Of a DNA stretch of 46,433 bases, positions 8,982 through 19,569 are shown in pieces. Below the pieces are notes generated by a model. That model did not search any database. It saw nothing but the letters and a program-made list of their open reading frames with translations, and was not told the DNA's origin. The stretch is taken from the NCBI GenBank assembly GCA_029244925.1, contig JAQWQE010000085.1:1-46433 (forward strand). The letters are read 5' to 3'. Source of the DNA: Gammaproteobacteria bacterium (lineage in GTDB: Bacteria > Pseudomonadota > Gammaproteobacteria > Steroidobacterales > UBA11654). Each line of letters opens with the position of its first letter. Positions within the stretch are counted from its first letter, which is position 1. Position numbers and translations under genes: made by a program.

Positions 8982-11159
8982 ATGAAGATTTTTAAACTTT
9001 CAATATTATCTTTCTTTCTTATCATTGCTTTACCGATTTCTGCTGATGATAAAAAGATCTCAATAGAAAATATAACCATTATAGGAGAAAAAACGCTTCC
9101 AGGATCTGCTACTAAAGTAACAGTTGAGGACTTAGAAAAATTTGAAACAATGGATGTTCATAAAGCGCTTGCAAGTGTTCCAGGTATTAATGTGAGACCT
9201 GAAGAAGGCTATGGACTAAGACCTAATATTAGTATCAGAGGCACCTACCCTGATCGCTCTGGAAAAATTACATTAATGGAAGATGGGATACTAATAGCTC
9301 CTGCTCCATATGCTGCTTCTTCTGCTTATTACTTTCCTACATTCTCTAGAATTAATGCAATTGAAGTTGTAAAAGGACCTTCTGCAATAAAAACAGGACC
9401 GTATACGATTGGTGGTGCTATTAATCTAATTAGTACTCCTATTCCTATATCCTCCAAAGGATTCTTGAACCAAGAGTTTGGCTCAGATGGAAACGTGAAA
9501 TCTCATCTGTATTATGGTTCCTCATCAAAAAGACTTGGTTTTCTTATTGAAGGTCTAAAACATGAAACCGATGGGTTTGATGATATGGAACATACCAATG
9601 GTGACACTGGCTTTGACAAAACAGACTTAGTGGTTAAATTACGATTCAATAATGATCCTAATGCAGATGTATATCAACAAGTTGATATTAAATTCCAAGA
9701 CTCTGAAGAAATATCTGAACAAACCTATGTTGGATTGACAGAAAATGATTACAGGTCTAATGCGCATATGAGATATGGCTTCACTGACTATGATCAAATG
9801 GATAATGAGCACGATCAAATAGTTATGAGCTATAACATGAATACTGAAAATATAGACTTTAGTGCGACTTATTATAAAAATGATTTTGCAAGAGATTGGT
9901 TCAAAACAGATAAAATAGGTTATGGGGGATCAGATAAAAGTATCAATAATCTTATTGATTATGCCAATACTGGTGATGCCTTAGCTATTTCAGTTCTACG
10001 AGGAACTAATGCAACTGCAGAATCGATTAAACTCAAGCATAATAATCGTTCATACAGTTCAGAAGGCATAGTCCTTAAATCTAATATTAACCTCAATAAT
10101 CAAACAATAACCATTGGTTACAGAGACACTGAAGACGATGAAGATCGTATGCAATGGTATGAAAGAACTAATTGGGTTAATGGCACACTCTCAGGTCTAG
10201 TTGCAGGCAGCATGCCTGGTTATTCTAGTAATAATAGAGTTACAACAGCTAAAGCAAATGCATTCTTTATCAGTGATGAGATACAATTTGAAAACTTAAC
10301 CATTACAGCTGGAATTAGATCAGAAAATTGGAAAATTGTTCAAGAAAGATATGTAGATACTGCCAGAACTGCGGTTAATTCAGATCAAGGCTACCCAAAG
10401 ATTTTATCGGATGATAATGAATCACTCTTTGGCATTGGTTTTGATTACAGTCTACAAAACGGTTATTCCATATTTGGTGGGTTTCATGAAGGCTTTACTC
10501 CGACGACAGGTGGGTCAGATCCTGAATCAGCAGATAATCTGGAGGTTGGACTAAGGTATAACAGTGATAACTTAGCATTTGAAATCATTAGATTTGATAC
10601 AGATTATGCGAATATGTTTGGAGAATGTAGAGCTTCCTCCTCAGGTGTTGTGGAAGGTTGCGATATAGGTGATACATTCAATGCTGGAGCATCAAGCATT
10701 AGTGGTTATGAAATATCTGCGTCAACATCTTATGTTAATGAAGCCGGTGTAAAAATCTCAGCAAATATGAGTTACACCGATACTGATGCTGAATTTGATA
10801 CTACCTTTGATAGTAACTTCTGGGGCAATGTAACAGCAGGTATGAATCTTCCAAATCTACCAGAAACTCAGCTGACTATGGTTCTTAGTGTGGAAACAGT
10901 TTCTGGCTGGAATACTAACTTAAGAATGATGTCTTATGGTGACACTTGTTCAATCGCAGCATGTGGATCCAATACAGGTATAGATTCATATTCAATTACT
11001 GACTTGTCTTTACAGAAAGAAGTGAATGAAAAAACGGATTTCTACATGGTCATTGATAACATCACAGATTCTGAGAATATTGTTGCAAGAGCCCCAAAGA
11101 ATGGCATCAGAGTTCAAAGACCAAGATCGTATAATATTGGGGTTCGTTACAGGTTTTAA
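8982..11159 (+). CDS. TonB-dependent outer-membrane receptor, FecA-like ferric siderophore/dicitrate type
   Basis: Outer-membrane beta-barrel transporter powered by TonB. The 725-aa protein has a signal peptide (residues 1-21, cut after ISA), a possible TonB box ITIIG at 31-35, and a plug domain at about 45-155 with the segments ALASVPGINVRPEEGYGLRP and IEVVKGPSAIKTGPYTIGGA, like FecA family members. The barrel ends in the typical terminal aromatic (GVRYRF). A Fur-like palindrome sits in the promoter and an FTR1 iron permease follows, so iron is the likely cargo. The exact ligand, such as ferric citrate or a siderophore, is not readable. Confidence 0.88.
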   Translation: MKIFKLSILSFFLIIALPISADDKKISIENITIIGEKTLPGSATKVTVEDLEKFETMDVHKALASVPGINVRPEEGYGLRPNISIRGTYPDRSGKITLMEDGILIAPAPYAASSAYYFPTFSRINAIEVVKGPSAIKTGPYTIGGAINLISTPIPISSKGFLNQEFGSDGNVKSHLYYGSSSKRLGFLIEGLKHETDGFDDMEHTNGDTGFDKTDLVVKLRFNNDPNADVYQQVDIKFQDSEEISEQTYVGLTENDYRSNAHMRYGFTDYDQMDNEHDQIVMSYNMNTENIDFSATYYKNDFARDWFKTDKIGYGGSDKSINNLIDYANTGDALAISVLRGTNATAESIKLKHNNRSYSSEGIVLKSNINLNNQTITIGYRDTEDDEDRMQWYERTNWVNGTLSGLVAGSMPGYSSNNRVTTAKANAFFISDEIQFENLTITAGIRSENWKIVQERYVDTARTAVNSDQGYPKILSDDNESLFGIGFDYSLQNGYSIFGGFHEGFTPTTGGSDPESADNLEVGLRYNSDNLAFEIIRFDTDYANMFGECRASSSGVVEGCDIGDTFNAGASSISGYEISASTSYVNEAGVKISANMSYTDTDAEFDTTFDSNFWGNVTAGMNLPNLPETQLTMVLSVETVSGWNTNLRMMSYGDTCSIAACGSNTGIDSYSITDLSLQKEVNEKTDFYMVIDNITDSENIVARAPKNGIRVQRPRSYNIGVRYRF

Positions 11160-11196
11160 ATAACCTCGCTAGTTCTTATAGAACCCTAAAACAAAA

Positions 11197-11244
11197 GACA
11201 GTAGGAAAGTTTAACCCTCATAACCCTCTAGCTTTCCTACTGTC
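11197..11244 (+). other. 13-bp inverted repeat between receptor and permease genes
   Basis: GACAGTAGGAAAG at 11197-11209 pairs perfectly with CTTTCCTACTGTC at 11232-11244 across a 22-nt loop that holds TAACCCTC twice. No run of T follows, so it is not a standard intrinsic terminator. It may act as a 3' stabilising stem, an attenuator or a protein site. Confidence 0.6.
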
Positions 11245-11321
11245 ACCTAAATACCGATATTCATTTGATTAAAAATTAATATTATTTAAGATTAACTATC
11301 ATTTTTATTTGAGAAGAAACC

Positions 11322-12236
11322 ATGAATGAATTTATTATCGTTTTTAGAGAAAGTTTAGAGGCCTGCCTAATCGTTGGGATAATTTTTACACTTTTGGAAA
11401 AAAATCATCTTACAAAAGAAATTAAGCAGCTCTGGCTGGGTGTGATTTCTGCATTGATAGCCAGTGTGATTATAGGAATAATTCTCAATAATATTAAACA
11501 ATCCATTGGCAATGCCTCCATCGATGCTCTGGTTGAATCTCTCTTGATGTTTTTAACAGCTGGGCTACTTTGGTATGTAATTTTCTGGCTATCAAAACAC
11601 GTTAGTGATCGCAATGAGCTAGAATCTGAAACTCAAAAAGCTATGAGTACCCCAGGTTGGGGTGTCTTTCTAGTTGTTTTCTTTGCCATCCTAAGGGAAG
11701 GTTTTGAGACTGCTATCTTTCTGATCAGCAGCTTCTCAATACTTGGGTCATTCTCATATATTGGTTTTTTCTCAGGGATGATTCTGGCAATCCTTATTGG
11801 TTATTTCATAGTTGTCCAAGGTAGACAAATCAACCTTAGAACCTTCTTTCAAGCAACCACACTTATGCTAGTGGTATTTGCTTCAGGAATGGTGGCTTAT
11901 GGAACTCATGAGGCTGAAGAATTTTTAGTAAAGGGAAATCATCTTGAATGGGTAGGCTTGGAGAATAAAAAAGATATCGTAAGAGTTTGGGATATTCTAC
12001 AGCCTAAAACAGAACTCAATCTTAATGACAATGCCAGTATGTATTCTTATGACCTAAATGGTAAAAAGAAGCACACTCATCTGTTACATGATAAAGGGAT
12101 TGTAGGTGTTTTTCTTAAAGGCTTTTTTGGCTATAATTCAAATCCTAATTGGGTTGAATTCATTCTCTGGTTTGCCTCTTTAGTCATAGGTATAAGGCTT
12201 TGGAGAAAATTCTACTTCCAACCAACTTCCGCTTAA
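11322..12236 (+). CDS. FTR1 family iron permease
   Basis: Inner-membrane iron permease of the FTR1/EfeU family. The 304-aa protein has about seven hydrophobic segments and the two iron-binding REGLE-type motifs: R9-E-S-L-E13 near the N-terminus and R125-E-G-F-E129. Bacterial FTR1 proteins often work with a periplasmic partner such as EfeO/P19; none is seen here. A hydrophilic stretch of about 45 residues (HEAEEFLVKGNHLEW onward) lies before the last membrane segment. It sits 162 nt behind the Fur-controlled receptor, so the pair probably passes iron across both membranes. Confidence 0.88.
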   Translation: MNEFIIVFRESLEACLIVGIIFTLLEKNHLTKEIKQLWLGVISALIASVIIGIILNNIKQSIGNASIDALVESLLMFLTAGLLWYVIFWLSKHVSDRNELESETQKAMSTPGWGVFLVVFFAILREGFETAIFLISSFSILGSFSYIGFFSGMILAILIGYFIVVQGRQINLRTFFQATTLMLVVFASGMVAYGTHEAEEFLVKGNHLEWVGLENKKDIVRVWDILQPKTELNLNDNASMYSYDLNGKKKHTHLLHDKGIVGVFLKGFFGYNSNPNWVEFILWFASLVIGIRLWRKFYFQPTSA

Positions 12237-12326
12237 AAAATACTTCATCCCTGAAAATTAAAATAAAGAAATCACCAGGTTAAATGATAAAGGAAGGAAA
12301 CCTTACAACGTCCCCTTCTCTGTTTT

Positions 12327-12719
12327 TTAGAATAAATCTCTAATGGGTGGAGACAAATAGGCCAGTGAAATTTTCAAACCTGCCATCAGACTAGCAATTT
12401 GAACCATCACAATAGACAAAGGGGACATTATCAAAAGCTCGGGCATGATTGATCCCAATAGATAAAAGACAGCAATAAGCAATATCCATAACTCACGAGA
12501 ATAGCGAACAAAAAAGCATATCAAGATATCCGCAATGAAAGCCAATAGTGCGAAAAGCAATTGCAAATTATAAGCAGTACTAAAACCATCCATTGCCAAT
12601 TGCCCATAATAACCATTAACAGATTCAGGGAAGTCATAGCCGAAGTCTAATAGTACTGCTATAAATATCATGACTATTGGGGTAATAATTAAGAAGCGAA
12701 AATAAGTTTTATAATTCAT
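12327..12719 (-). CDS. Small four-helix membrane protein, unknown
   Basis: A 130-aa protein that I do not recognise. It has four hydrophobic segments: FLIITPIVMIFIAVLLDFGY near the N-terminus, LQLLFALLAFIADILICFFV, LWILLIAVFYLLGSI, and SIVMVQIASLMAGLKISLA. The pattern suits a polytopic inner-membrane protein of the DUF2569 size class, but no specific match can be claimed. It starts 10 nt after the stop of the LLM oxidoreductase gene on the same strand, so the two are likely cotranscribed. Confidence 0.6.
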   Translation of the reverse strand: MNYKTYFRFLIITPIVMIFIAVLLDFGYDFPESVNGYYGQLAMDGFSTAYNLQLLFALLAFIADILICFFVRYSRELWILLIAVFYLLGSIMPELLIMSPLSIVMVQIASLMAGLKISLAYLSPPIRDLF

Positions 12720-12729
12720 TGTGCTTTAA

Positions 12730-13770
12730 CTACAGTAGCTCTTCAGCAATTACTTGCATAGCCTTTTTGCTGGCATTTCCTAATATCAAAGTTCCTAGTT
12801 TTCCTGTTTTGTCTAAATCTTTCCAAGATTGAAGTCTTTCTTTGATTCTTTCAGGAGGTCCTATCAAAGCACACTCATCAATCAATTCATCAGGAACAGC
12901 CATAGTGGCCTCTTCTTTTTTACCCTCTAAATAGAGTTCTTGAATGGTTTCAGCTGCTTCCTCATAGCCCAATTGCTTGGCATAATCATTGTAAAAATTT
13001 TTTGATTTAGCACCCATACCACCTATATATAATGCAAACATGGGTTTCATGGCCATCGTACAAAACTGAACATTATCACCCATAGCAACGGGGATGAAAG
13101 GAGCTACATCGAAACCACTATAATCTTTATCAGAATCAGATTTATCAAAACCTTCTTCCACATACTCTCCAATTAAATTAAATTTATCAGGATTCATCCA
13201 GATTGGGAAAACGCCATCAGCAACCTCTCCAGCAGTCCTTAAGCCTGCTGGTGTTATCGATGCGGTATATATTTTTAGATCGCCAGTACTATGTAAAATA
13301 CTCTTTAATGGTTTTCCAAGACCTGAAGAACCCTCCCCTTTAAAGGGAATTTGATAATGAAATCCTTCATGAGTAAGCGCCCCCTCTCTTGCAATAATTT
13401 TTCTTACAATTGATATATATTCTTTGGTTCTCGTTAATGGTCTGCCATATGGTTGGCCATACCATCCTTCTACAACTTGTGGTCCTGAGGGTCCTAAACC
13501 AAGCAAAAAACGATTATTGGATAAAGCATTTAAAGATAATGCAGTCATGGCTGTCATAGTTGGCGTACGAGCTTGCATTTGCATGATTGCTGTACCAACT
13601 TTTATTTTAGTCGTTTGAGCAAGAATATAAGAGGCAACTGAAACGGCATCGGAACCATAGGATTCTGCAGCCCACACTGAGTCAAACCCCAAATTTTCTG
13701 CTTCTAAAATATCCTCCATTGGAATTTCTAGTTTTGCAGGTGAATATCCTAAGCCAATTCCTAATTTCAT
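12730..13770 (-). CDS. LLM-class oxidoreductase, probably F420-dependent
   Basis: A TIM-barrel enzyme of the luciferase-like monooxygenase superfamily, 346 aa. It opens with MKLGIGLGYSP, has the DSVWAAESYGSDAVSVASYI segment, IKVGTAIMQ and the RFLLGLGPSGPQVVEGWYG block. These match the Rv3520c-like F420-dependent group rather than FMN-dependent luciferases. With an F420 biosynthesis operon 5 kb away, F420H2 as hydride donor is a good inference, though LLM proteins can also use FMNH2. The substrate is unknown. It is divergent from the methylmalonyl-CoA operon, with 172 nt between the starts. A small membrane protein gene follows. Confidence 0.85.
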   Translation of the reverse strand: MKLGIGLGYSPAKLEIPMEDILEAENLGFDSVWAAESYGSDAVSVASYILAQTTKIKVGTAIMQMQARTPTMTAMTALSLNALSNNRFLLGLGPSGPQVVEGWYGQPYGRPLTRTKEYISIVRKIIAREGALTHEGFHYQIPFKGEGSSGLGKPLKSILHSTGDLKIYTASITPAGLRTAGEVADGVFPIWMNPDKFNLIGEYVEEGFDKSDSDKDYSGFDVAPFIPVAMGDNVQFCTMAMKPMFALYIGGMGAKSKNFYNDYAKQLGYEEAAETIQELYLEGKKEEATMAVPDELIDECALIGPPERIKERLQSWKDLDKTGKLGTLILGNASKKAMQVIAEELL

Positions 13771-13942
13771 AATTTTCTCGTTTTAATATCTAACATTCTA
13801 TTATATTTTGTATTGGTTACATTTTAAATGGAGAACTGAAAGTATTTCTTTATTTTTTTTCGAGTTATCTTCTATGATTGCTCCAAACAGAACTATACAA
13901 TATAACCATTAAAAACTATTTAATGGAAATTAAAGAGAGTAA

Positions 13943-16060
13943 ATGTCTAAAAATAATTGGCAAGATAAAGCGACTGATGAACTCAAAGGAGAGTCATTGG
14001 ATGCCCTAACATGGAAAACATTAGAAGGCATCGATGTTAAACCTCTTTATACTGCAGATGATCTTGAAAACATAGCTCACTTGGATTTATTACCCGGTTT
14101 TGCACCCTATATTAGAGGGCCAAGAGCAACTATGTACGCTAAAAGGCCCTGGACAGTAAGGCAATACTCTGGTTTTTCAACAGCTGAAGAATCGAATAAA
14201 TTTTACCGTGATAATATTGCTGCTGGCCAAACAGGACTATCGGTTGCTTTTGATCTGGCCACTCACCGAGGTTACGATTCAGATCATCCGAGAGTCACAG
14301 GTGATGTCGGAAAAGCCGGTGTAGCGATTGATAGTGTTGAAGATATGAAACTACTCTTCGATAAGATCCCATTGGATAAGATGAGTGTTTCAATGACCAT
14401 GAATGGTGCAGTCATTCCAATTATGGCAATGTACATTGTTGCTGCAGAAGAACAAGGTGTGGATCAAAAACTTTTAAAGGGCACTCTTCAGAATGACATA
14501 TTGAAAGAATTCATGGTCCGAAATACATACATATACCCACCCAATCAGTCCATGAGAATTGTGGCTGATATTATTGCCTACTCTTCAAAACAATTACCGG
14601 CTTTCAATTCTGTATCTATTTCCGGATATCATATGCTGGAAGCTGGCGCTACTTGTACTCAAGAGTTAGCTTACACTTTAGCAGATGGTCTTGAATACGT
14701 TAGAGCGGCTATTGATAAAGGACTTGATGTTGATGCCTTTGCACCTCGACTGTCTTTTTTCTTTGGAATTGGTATGAACTTTTTTATGGAAATTGCTAAA
14801 TTGAGAGCAGCAAGATTGCTTTGGTCTGAACTCATTGAGAAAGAATTTCAACCAAAGAATCCGAAATCATTGATGCTTAGAACACATTGTCAGACGTCAG
14901 GCGTAAGCCTAACGAGTCAAGACCCTTACAATAATATAATGAGAACCACCATTGAAGCCATGGCGGCTGTTTTAGGTGGAACACAGTCATTGCACACTAA
15001 TTCTTTTGATGAAGCACTTGCTTTACCAACTCCCTTCTCTGCTCAAATTGCCAGAAATACACAATTGGTTTTAAGAGAAGAAACAGGCATTACTAAAGTC
15101 ATCGATCCAATGGCTGGTTCTTACTATCTTGAATCTTTAACAAACTCTCTTGTTAATGAAGCGAGAAAATTAGTTGAAGAAGCAGAAGAACTGGGTGGCA
15201 TGACCAAAGCAGTTCAAGCTGGTGTGCCAAAGTTAAGAATCGAGGAATCGGCAGCTATCAGACAAGCAAAAATAGAAAAAAAAGAAGAAATCATAGTTGG
15301 AGTAAATAAATATGAGTCCGATGATAAGGCAAAAGTTGATATTCTTTCAATTGATAATGAAGACGTCAGAAATAAACAACTAGAGAAACTAAAAACTCTT
15401 AAGAGCTCTAGAAATGAGGCAGTCTGTCTAGAAACTCTTAAAGTAATCGAGGATGCTGCCAATGATAATACCGCTAATTTACTAGAAGTTGCGATTAATG
15501 CAGCAAGAGCAAGAGCAACAGTTGGTGAAATTTCTATGGCTATGGAAAAAGTCTTTGGTCGTCATCAAGCAGTGTCTCAATCCATTAGTGGAGTCTATCG
15601 AAGTGAGTATGAAGGAGATGAAAATTTTATGAGCATTGAGAAAAAAGTCTTAGAATTTGAAAAGGAGAATGGAAGAAGACCAAGAATATTAGTGGTTAAA
15701 TTGGGTCAAGATGGACACGATAGAGGCGCTAAAGTAATAGCCACAGCTTTTGCAGACATGGGTTTTGATGTCGATGTAGGTCCATTATTTCAAACGCCTG
15801 AAGAAGCAGCAAAACAGGCCATTGAAAATGATGTTCATATTGTTGGAGTATCCACCCAAGCTGCGGGTCATAAAACTCTGGTTCCGATGCTCATAGATGC
15901 CTTATCAAAAGAAAACTCTGATAATATTCTTGTGGTTTGTGGAGGCATCATTCCAGAACAAGATATACCTGAACTAGAATCAATTGGAGTCGGAGCAATT
16001 TTTGGTCCCGGTACAAATATCAATAATGCTGCAATCAAAGTTTTGGATCTAATTAAATAA
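13943..16060 (+). CDS. scpA: Methylmalonyl-CoA mutase
   Basis: Adenosylcobalamin enzyme that interconverts (R)-methylmalonyl-CoA and succinyl-CoA. At 705 aa it is the full-length homodimer-type subunit. The TIM-barrel catalytic domain includes [18 protein letters not shown] and [20 protein letters not shown]. The C-terminal B12-binding domain carries DGHDRG (D590, H592, G595), whose His is the lower cobalt ligand. An accessory small subunit is not needed in this type and none is seen. It is the first gene of a five-gene propionyl-CoA operon; pccB follows after 3 nt. No cobalamin riboswitch was recognised upstream. Confidence 0.95.
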   Translation: MSKNNWQDKATDELKGESLDALTWKTLEGIDVKPLYTADDLENIAHLDLLPGFAPYIRGPRATMYAKRPWTVRQYSGFSTAEESNKFYRDNIAAGQTGLSVAFDLATHRGYDSDHPRVTGDVGKAGVAIDSVEDMKLLFDKIPLDKMSVSMTMNGAVIPIMAMYIVAAEEQGVDQKLLKGTLQNDILKEFMVRNTYIYPPNQSMRIVADIIAYSSKQLPAFNSVSISGYHMLEAGATCTQELAYTLADGLEYVRAAIDKGLDVDAFAPRLSFFFGIGMNFFMEIAKLRAARLLWSELIEKEFQPKNPKSLMLRTHCQTSGVSLTSQDPYNNIMRTTIEAMAAVLGGTQSLHTNSFDEALALPTPFSAQIARNTQLVLREETGITKVIDPMAGSYYLESLTNSLVNEARKLVEEAEELGGMTKAVQAGVPKLRIEESAAIRQAKIEKKEEIIVGVNKYESDDKAKVDILSIDNEDVRNKQLEKLKTLKSSRNEAVCLETLKVIEDAANDNTANLLEVAINAARARATVGEISMAMEKVFGRHQAVSQSISGVYRSEYEGDENFMSIEKKVLEFEKENGRRPRILVVKLGQDGHDRGAKVIATAFADMGFDVDVGPLFQTPEEAAKQAIENDVHIVGVSTQAAGHKTLVPMLIDALSKENSDNILVVCGGIIPEQDIPELESIGVGAIFGPGTNINNAAIKVLDLIK

Positions 16061-16063
16061 AGC

Positions 16064-17596
16064 ATGAAAGAAAACATAAAAGAATTAGAAAAAAGAAAAC
16101 AAGCTGCTCGAATGGGTGGAGGCGAAGAACGCATTAAAAAACAACACGCCAAAGGTAAGTTAACAGCCAGAGAGCGTTTAGAAATTCTTCTGGATGATGG
16201 AAGTTTTGAAGAATGGGGTATGTTTGTTGAACACAGAGCTGTTGATTTTGGAATGGATGAACAAAAGATTCCAGGCGATGGAGTGGTAACTGGGTATGGG
16301 AATATTAATGGTAAATTAGTCTATGTTTATAGCCAAGATTTCACTGTATTCGGTGGCTCTTTATCTGAAACTCATGCTGAAAAAATATGCAAAGTTATGG
16401 ATCATGCAATCCAGAATGGTGCACCAATTATAGGATTGAATGATTCAGGTGGAGCAAGAATTCAAGAAGGTGTAGTTTCGCTTGGTGGTTATGCTGAGGT
16501 ATTTCAAAGGAATGTTCTAGCATCGGGTGTTGTGCCTCAAATTTCTTTGGTGATGGGTCCTTGTGCCGGTGGAGCTGTTTATTCTCCTGCGATGACTGAT
16601 TTTATCTTTATGGTTGAAGACAGTTCCTACATGTTTGTCACAGGTCCTGATGTTGTGAAAACAGTAACCCATGAAGAAGTCACTGCTGAAGAATTGGGCG
16701 GTGCTTCCACACACAGTAAAAAATCAGGAGTAGCTGATTTGACTTTTGTTAATGACACTGAAGCTCTCTTAATGACTCGAGAATTTTTAAGTTACCTCCC
16801 TCAAAATAATAAGGAAAAATCACCCACTATTGAATGCAAAGACTCAATCAATAGAGAAGATCTATCTTTGGATACCTTAATCCCTGAAGATCCAGCTAAA
16901 CCCTATGATATAAAAGAAGTGATTCATAAAGTGGCTGATGAAGGAGAATTTTTTGAGGTTCAATCCAACTACGCTCAAAATATTGTCATTGGCTTCATTC
17001 GCTTAAACGGTTCAACAATTGGTGTTGTAGGCAATCAGCCTATGGTATTAGCAGGCTGTCTCGATATTAATTCCTCAATAAAGGGCGCTCGATTTGTAAG
17101 ATTCTGTGATGCATTTAATATTCCCATTCTTACTCTTGTCGATGTGCCTGGATTCATGCCAGGAACCTCTCAAGAATATGGAGGCATCATCAAACATGGA
17201 GCAAAACTTTTATTTGCCTATGCTGAAGCTACAGTACCTAAAGTAACAATGATTACAAGAAAAGCATATGGGGGAGCTTATGACGTGATGAGCTCTAAAC
17301 ACATACGAGGGGATATTAATTTTGCTTGGCCTTCTGCAGAAATTGCTGTGATGGGACCGAAAGGTGCTGTTGAAATTATTTTCAGACAAGACATTGGGGA
17401 TGAAAAGAAAATCGAGAAGAGAACAGATGAATATAGAGAGAAATTTGCTAATCCATTTATCGCTGCTGGACGTGGCTATATCGATGACATTATCATGCCT
17501 CATAAGAGCAGAGAAAAATTGATAAATTCCTTTGAGATGTTAAAAAATAAAGAACAAATCAATCCTTGGCGTAAACACGACAATATACCCCTATAA
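16064..17596 (+). CDS. pccB: Propionyl-CoA carboxylase beta subunit (carboxyltransferase)
   Basis: Carboxyltransferase half of propionyl-CoA carboxylase, which moves CO2 from biotin to propionyl-CoA to make (S)-methylmalonyl-CoA. The 510-aa length is standard. Characteristic blocks are [62 protein letters not shown] and [18 protein letters not shown], which form the two crotonase-like halves with their oxyanion-hole glycines. It lies 3 nt after the mutase gene and 7 nt before pccA. A role on other acyl-CoAs cannot be excluded, but the operon makes propionyl-CoA most likely. Confidence 0.94.
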   Translation: MKENIKELEKRKQAARMGGGEERIKKQHAKGKLTARERLEILLDDGSFEEWGMFVEHRAVDFGMDEQKIPGDGVVTGYGNINGKLVYVYSQDFTVFGGSLSETHAEKICKVMDHAIQNGAPIIGLNDSGGARIQEGVVSLGGYAEVFQRNVLASGVVPQISLVMGPCAGGAVYSPAMTDFIFMVEDSSYMFVTGPDVVKTVTHEEVTAEELGGASTHSKKSGVADLTFVNDTEALLMTREFLSYLPQNNKEKSPTIECKDSINREDLSLDTLIPEDPAKPYDIKEVIHKVADEGEFFEVQSNYAQNIVIGFIRLNGSTIGVVGNQPMVLAGCLDINSSIKGARFVRFCDAFNIPILTLVDVPGFMPGTSQEYGGIIKHGAKLLFAYAEATVPKVTMITRKAYGGAYDVMSSKHIRGDINFAWPSAEIAVMGPKGAVEIIFRQDIGDEKKIEKRTDEYREKFANPFIAAGRGYIDDIIMPHKSREKLINSFEMLKNKEQINPWRKHDNIPL

Positions 17597-17603
17597 AACC
17601 ACT

Positions 17604-19568
17604 ATGTTTAAAAAAATACTGATAGCCAATCGTGGAGAAATTGCTTGTAGAGTAATTAAAACATGTCAATCAATGGGTATTAAAACTGTGGCAGTATATT
17701 CCGATGCTGATATTCACTCAATGCATGTCGCTATGGCAGACGAAGCTGTACATATTGGTGGATCTTCATCTTCAGAAAGTTACCTTGTCATAGAAAATAT
17801 TTTAAATGCTTCTAAGGACACAGGTGCTGAAGCTGTTCACCCAGGTTATGGTTTTCTATCTGAAAATGAATCTTTTGCAAAAGAATTAGCAAAACAAAAT
17901 ATTGCTTTTATCGGTCCCAATACAGAAGCCATCATCAATATGGGAGATAAGATTAAGTCTAAGAAAATAGCTGAAAAAGCAGGAGTCAATGTTATTCCGG
18001 GATTTACTCAAGCGCTCAAAGATGCCGATCAAGCAGTTGAAGTAGCTAAGGATATTGGCTACCCAGTGATGCTTAAAGCAAGTGCTGGTGGAGGAGGTAA
18101 AGGCATGCGAGTCGTCAATAGTGATGCGGAATGCCGTGATGGATTTGAAAGAGCACAAAATGAAAGCAGAACAAGCTTTGGAGATGATCGAGTCTTTGCA
18201 GAAAAATTTATAACAGAACCCCATCATATTGAAATTCAAATTTTAGCTGATCAAGAAGGAAATACTCTATATATCGGTGAACGTGAGTGCTCAATTCAAA
18301 GAAGGCATCAAAAGGTTATTGAAGAATCACCCTCTCCCTTTATTAATGATGAAACCAGAAAGAAAATGGGTGCACAAGCAGTGCTATTGGCCAAAGCAGT
18401 TGACTATCAATCGGCAGGTACAGTTGAATTTATTGTTGATAAAGATCAACAGTTTTATTTTCTGGAAATGAACACTCGACTGCAAGTTGAACATCCAGTC
18501 ACTGAAATGGTTTCTGGTCTGGATCTTGTCGAGCAAATGATCTTGATCGCAGCTGGTAATCAATTAAACATCACACAAGATGAGGTCCAAATAAACGGAT
18601 GGGCATTGGAGTGTAGAATTTATGCTGAAGACCCTTATAGAGATTTTATGCCATCAATAGGGAGATTGACTTCCTATGTGACTCCTTTTGAATCCAAATT
18701 CATTAGGGTTGATACTGGGTTTAGAGAAGGTAGTGAAGTTTCTATGTTTTATGATCCCATGATTGCAAAATTAATTACATACGGCCCAGATAGAAATACC
18801 GCGAGAGAAACCATGTTGCTAGCACTGGATTCATACAATATTTCAGGCGTTTCACATAATCTCAATTTTCTCAGTTCTATTATGCAGAACTCTCAATTTA
18901 TCGATGGTTACACCACAACCAATTTTATTGATGAACATTATCCAGATGGTTTTCAAGGAGAGAGAGAGTCCAAAGAATTCAATGAAATTTTTGCTGCTGT
19001 ATTGGCTTGCTATCATCACCTAAAAAAAGAACGTATACAGCCACTAATAGCAAACATATCAGAATGGTCTGTGACATTAAATGAGGAAATAATTACTCTT
19101 AAATTGGAAAAAAATAATATTGATTTTGTGGTTCATGGAACAAATGAAAGTAAACAAATTCAAATTAATGTAAGTGCTAATAATCCCATCACTGAGGTCA
19201 TAATCGATGATCAGAAATACCTATTCAAAATAGAAGATAATCAACCGGGCTATACCCTAACTTATAGAGGAAGAGTCTTTAAGGCATTGGTTACTAGAAA
19301 AACAACAGCTCGCTTGAATCAGCTGATGCCAAAGAAGTCACCTCCCGATTTATCTAAATTTCTTCTGTCGCCCATGCCAGGACTTCTCATTAAGGTCTGT
19401 GTGAATGCAAATCAAACGGTTAAAGCTGGAGAAGAACTGGCTGTGGTTGAAGCTATGAAAATGGAAAACAGCTTAAGAGCGGCAAATGATGTAAAAATAA
19501 AATCGATATTAGCAGAAGAAGGCGATAATCTAATGGTTGATCAAACTATTCTTGAATTTGAGGACTGA
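17604..19568 (+). CDS. pccA: Propionyl-CoA carboxylase alpha subunit (biotin carboxylase + BCCP)
   Basis: ATP-dependent biotin carboxylase fused to the biotin carrier, 654 aa. The biotin carboxylase domain covers about residues 1-445 (KKILIANRGEIACRVI at the start, ASAGGGGKGMRVV ATP-grasp loop, EMNTRLQVEHPVTE active-site block). A linker domain follows, then the C-terminal biotinyl domain with EAMKMEN; K619 is the biotinylated lysine. It partners with the PccB encoded just upstream. The gene's last bases carry the GAGGA Shine-Dalgarno for meaB. Confidence 0.94.
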   Translation: MFKKILIANRGEIACRVIKTCQSMGIKTVAVYSDADIHSMHVAMADEAVHIGGSSSSESYLVIENILNASKDTGAEAVHPGYGFLSENESFAKELAKQNIAFIGPNTEAIINMGDKIKSKKIAEKAGVNVIPGFTQALKDADQAVEVAKDIGYPVMLKASAGGGGKGMRVVNSDAECRDGFERAQNESRTSFGDDRVFAEKFITEPHHIEIQILADQEGNTLYIGERECSIQRRHQKVIEESPSPFINDETRKKMGAQAVLLAKAVDYQSAGTVEFIVDKDQQFYFLEMNTRLQVEHPVTEMVSGLDLVEQMILIAAGNQLNITQDEVQINGWALECRIYAEDPYRDFMPSIGRLTSYVTPFESKFIRVDTGFREGSEVSMFYDPMIAKLITYGPDRNTARETMLLALDSYNISGVSHNLNFLSSIMQNSQFIDGYTTTNFIDEHYPDGFQGERESKEFNEIFAAVLACYHHLKKERIQPLIANISEWSVTLNEEIITLKLEKNNIDFVVHGTNESKQIQINVSANNPITEVIIDDQKYLFKIEDNQPGYTLTYRGRVFKALVTRKTTARLNQLMPKKSPPDLSKFLLSPMPGLLIKVCVNANQTVKAGEELAVVEAMKMENSLRAANDVKIKSILAEEGDNLMVDQTILEFED

Positions 19569-19569
19569 G

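Noticed and set aside
12237..12326. Terminator in the gap between the convergent FTR1 and four-helix membrane protein genes
   Set aside because: The only inverted repeat seen is AAGG-AAA-CCTT, too short, and its distance from any T run is too large.
13771..13942. Cobalamin riboswitch upstream of methylmalonyl-CoA mutase
   Set aside because: I looked for the conserved B12-box (GCCACTG-like) and found none; the mutase uses B12 but the 172-nt region shows only AT-rich sequence.
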